Shown in pieces: positions 7,008 to 8,239 of a stretch of DNA of 8,239 nt. The translations under genes and the position numbers were made by a program. The notes beneath the pieces are model-generated. The model had not been told where the DNA came from and did no database searches. It worked only from the letters and a program-made list of their open reading frames with translations. This stretch comes from Collinsella sp. (GTDB taxonomy: Bacteria > Actinomycetota > Coriobacteriia > Coriobacteriales > Coriobacteriaceae), in NCBI GenBank assembly GCA_031296755.1, contig JAUMMZ010000005.1:1-8239 (forward strand), written 5' to 3'. Each line of letters opens with the position of its first letter. The first letter of the stretch is position 1.

Positions 7008-7013
7008 TACATA

Positions 7014-7736
7014 ATGATCAAGAAGGTCATGGAGGACTACAAGGTCCTGCTGCGGAGCATTCCCGCGGCAACGGTTTCGCTGTTTTTCGTGAGCGTCATC
7101 ATGATGAACCTGCTGGCCAACAAAGAGCTTATCAGCCTGCCGTATCTGGCACTCGATTGCGGCTTTGTGGTGAGCTGGGTTTCGTTTTTGTGCCAGGACA
7201 TGATCTGCAAGCGCTTTGGTGCCAAGGCATCCATCAAAATCTCTATCCTCGCGCTGCTGGTCAACCTTGCCGTGAGCCTGTGCTTTTGGGCATGCTCGCT
7301 CACGCCCGGCATGTGGGGCGCTTACTACGACACGGGCATGATCGAGGTCAACACCGCCCTTAACGCCACCATCGGCGGCACCTGGTACGTGGTGCTGGGC
7401 TCTTCGCTGGCAATGCTCGTTTCTGCCGTAGTTAACTCTACGCTCAACCAGTCGCTCGGCCGCATGCTCAAAAAGAATAACTTTGCGAGCTTCGCCTTCC
7501 GCTCCTATGTGTCTACGGGTGTTGGCCAGTTTATCGACAACCTGGTCTTCGCCATTGTGGTGAGCCACACGTTCTTTGGTTGGACCTGGGTACAGGTCCT
7601 TATGTGCTCGCTGACGGGCGCCGTCGCCGAGCTGCTGTGCGAGGTCTTCCTGAGCCCCGTGGGCTACAAGGTCGTGCGCGGCTGGGAGCGCGAGAATGTG
7701 GGTTCCGAGTACCTCGAGCGCCACGCAACCGCCTAA
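7014..7736 (+). CDS. VUT/YhhQ-family membrane protein, probable queuosine-precursor transporter
   Basis: A 240-residue polytopic membrane protein with about six hydrophobic segments. Family features seen are MMNLLANKEL (30-39) near the end of the first helix, CQDMICKRFGAKAS (60-73) after the second, and STGVGQFIDNLVFAIV (167-182), which corresponds to the conserved Q-x-x-D-x-x-x-F helix of VUT/YhhQ proteins. Members studied in E. coli import queuosine precursors (preQ0/preQ1) for tRNA modification. AAAGGAG at 7001-7007 lies 6 bases before this ATG. The frame stays open upstream, but only across the terminator, promoter and structured leader, so the longer start is unlikely. A short-chain dehydrogenase gene follows after 9 bases. 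Family assignment is good; the substrate rests on homology and the riboswitch-like leader. Confidence 0.8.
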   Translation: MIKKVMEDYKVLLRSIPAATVSLFFVSVIMMNLLANKELISLPYLALDCGFVVSWVSFLCQDMICKRFGAKASIKISILALLVNLAVSLCFWACSLTPGMWGAYYDTGMIEVNTALNATIGGTWYVVLGSSLAMLVSAVVNSTLNQSLGRMLKKNNFASFAFRSYVSTGVGQFIDNLVFAIVVSHTFFGWTWVQVLMCSLTGAVAELLCEVFLSPVGYKVVRGWERENVGSEYLERHATA

Positions 7737-7745
7737 GGAGCAAGT

Positions 7746-8239
7746 ATGCGGGTTTTGATCACGGGCGCTTCGGGCGGTATCGGAGCCGCGTGCGTGCAGC
7801 GCTTTTTGGATGAGGGCCACGAGGTCGTGGGCTTTGATCTGCTGTCGCCGGCGATCGAACACGAGCGCTACCGCCATCTGATCGTTGATGTCCGCGAGCC
7901 GGACTCGTTTCCAAGTGACCTTGAGCCTCAGGTAATCGTGAACGTTGCCGGTACGCAGGATTCGGCCGACGACATCGCCGCCAACCTGTGTGGCACCATC
8001 AACGTGACCGAGCGCTACGCCTTTGTGGGGGAGGGGCTAGCCGCCAAGCCGGCGCCGGCTATCAAATCCGTGGTCAATGTGGGGTCGGCGAGCGGGCATA
8101 CGGGATCGGAGTTTCCCGCCTATGCCGCCAGCAAGGGCGGCGTTATCGCCTACACCAAGAACCTTGCAAACCGCCTGGCACCGCAGGCCATCGCCAACAG
8201 TGTGGACCCGGGCGGCGTTATCACGCCGCTCAACCGTTG
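7746..8239 (+). CDS. SDR-family NAD(P)-dependent oxidoreductase, 3' end cut by window
   Basis: The first 164 residues of a classical short-chain dehydrogenase; no stop occurs before the window edge. The nucleotide-binding motif TGASGGIG occupies residues 6-13. Asp31 at the end of the second strand suggests NAD(H) preference. NVAG (66-69) replaces the common NNAG, and Asn86 is a likely tetrad asparagine. Ser114 or Ser116, Tyr126 and Lys130 (YAASK) complete the active site. VDPGGVITPL (from about 153) matches the usual PG motif region. AAGGAG (7734-7739) overlaps the VUT stop codon and serves the ATG at 7746, so the two genes are probably co-transcribed and coupled. The substrate cannot be told from this part. 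Confidence 0.88.
   Translation, partial: MRVLITGASGGIGAACVQRFLDEGHEVVGFDLLSPAIEHERYRHLIVDVREPDSFPSDLEPQVIVNVAGTQDSADDIAANLCGTINVTERYAFVGEGLAAKPAPAIKSVVNVGSASGHTGSEFPAYAASKGGVIAYTKNLANRLAPQAIANSVDPGGVITPLNR

Noticed and set aside
6870..7013. Upstream extension of the VUT gene
   Set aside because: The in-frame start lies inside the prfC terminator, and the stretch crosses the promoter and the structured leader. ATG 7014 has an optimal AAAGGAG site.

Overview
The window reads as ordinary chromosomal sequence of a high-GC Gram-positive bacterium. GC-rich codon use, strong AAGGAG-type ribosome-binding sites and the gene mix suggest a gut actinobacterium of the Coriobacteriia, with Collinsella my best guess. 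That placement is an impression and was not tested. No tRNA, rRNA, transposase, phage gene or CRISPR array was found.

Layout: (1) 1-98 holds a terminator that probably ends a gene lying off the left edge. (2) 202-1197, plus strand: a small two-helix potassium-channel-like protein and a LOG-type Rossmann-fold protein, probably co-transcribed. (3) 1323-2627, plus strand: a divergent ClC-family membrane protein with its own -10-like box. (4) 2712-4692, minus strand: a compact three-gene operon made of a GntR/YtrA-type repressor, an ABC ATPase and an ABC-2 permease. It converges on the ClC gene, and a dyad overlaps its promoter. (5) 4693-5243: about 550 non-coding bases between divergent promoters, mostly filled by a regular array of four long imperfect palindromes. 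(6) 5244-6857, plus strand: peptide chain release factor 3, closed by a very strong terminator. (7) 6900-8239, plus strand: a promoter, a structured leader resembling a preQ1-I riboswitch, a VUT/YhhQ-family membrane protein (queuosine-precursor transporter family), and the 5' part of a short-chain dehydrogenase cut by the window edge.

The most unusual object is the array at 4803-5100. It has eight copies of a 16-base element in strictly alternating orientation. Paired arms are always 25 bases apart, adjacent units are 23-24 bases apart, and the tandem period is 80-81. The outermost base pair switches in a compensated way (A-T, G-C, A-T, G-C). It fits no standard class exactly; the nearest known architectures are REPIN/BIME-type mosaics and arrays of protein-binding dyads.

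The second object of interest is the leader at 6958-7007. Its pseudoknot-capable hairpin, A-rich tail and adjacent ribosome-binding site match a preQ1-I-like translational switch, which suits the transporter gene that follows.
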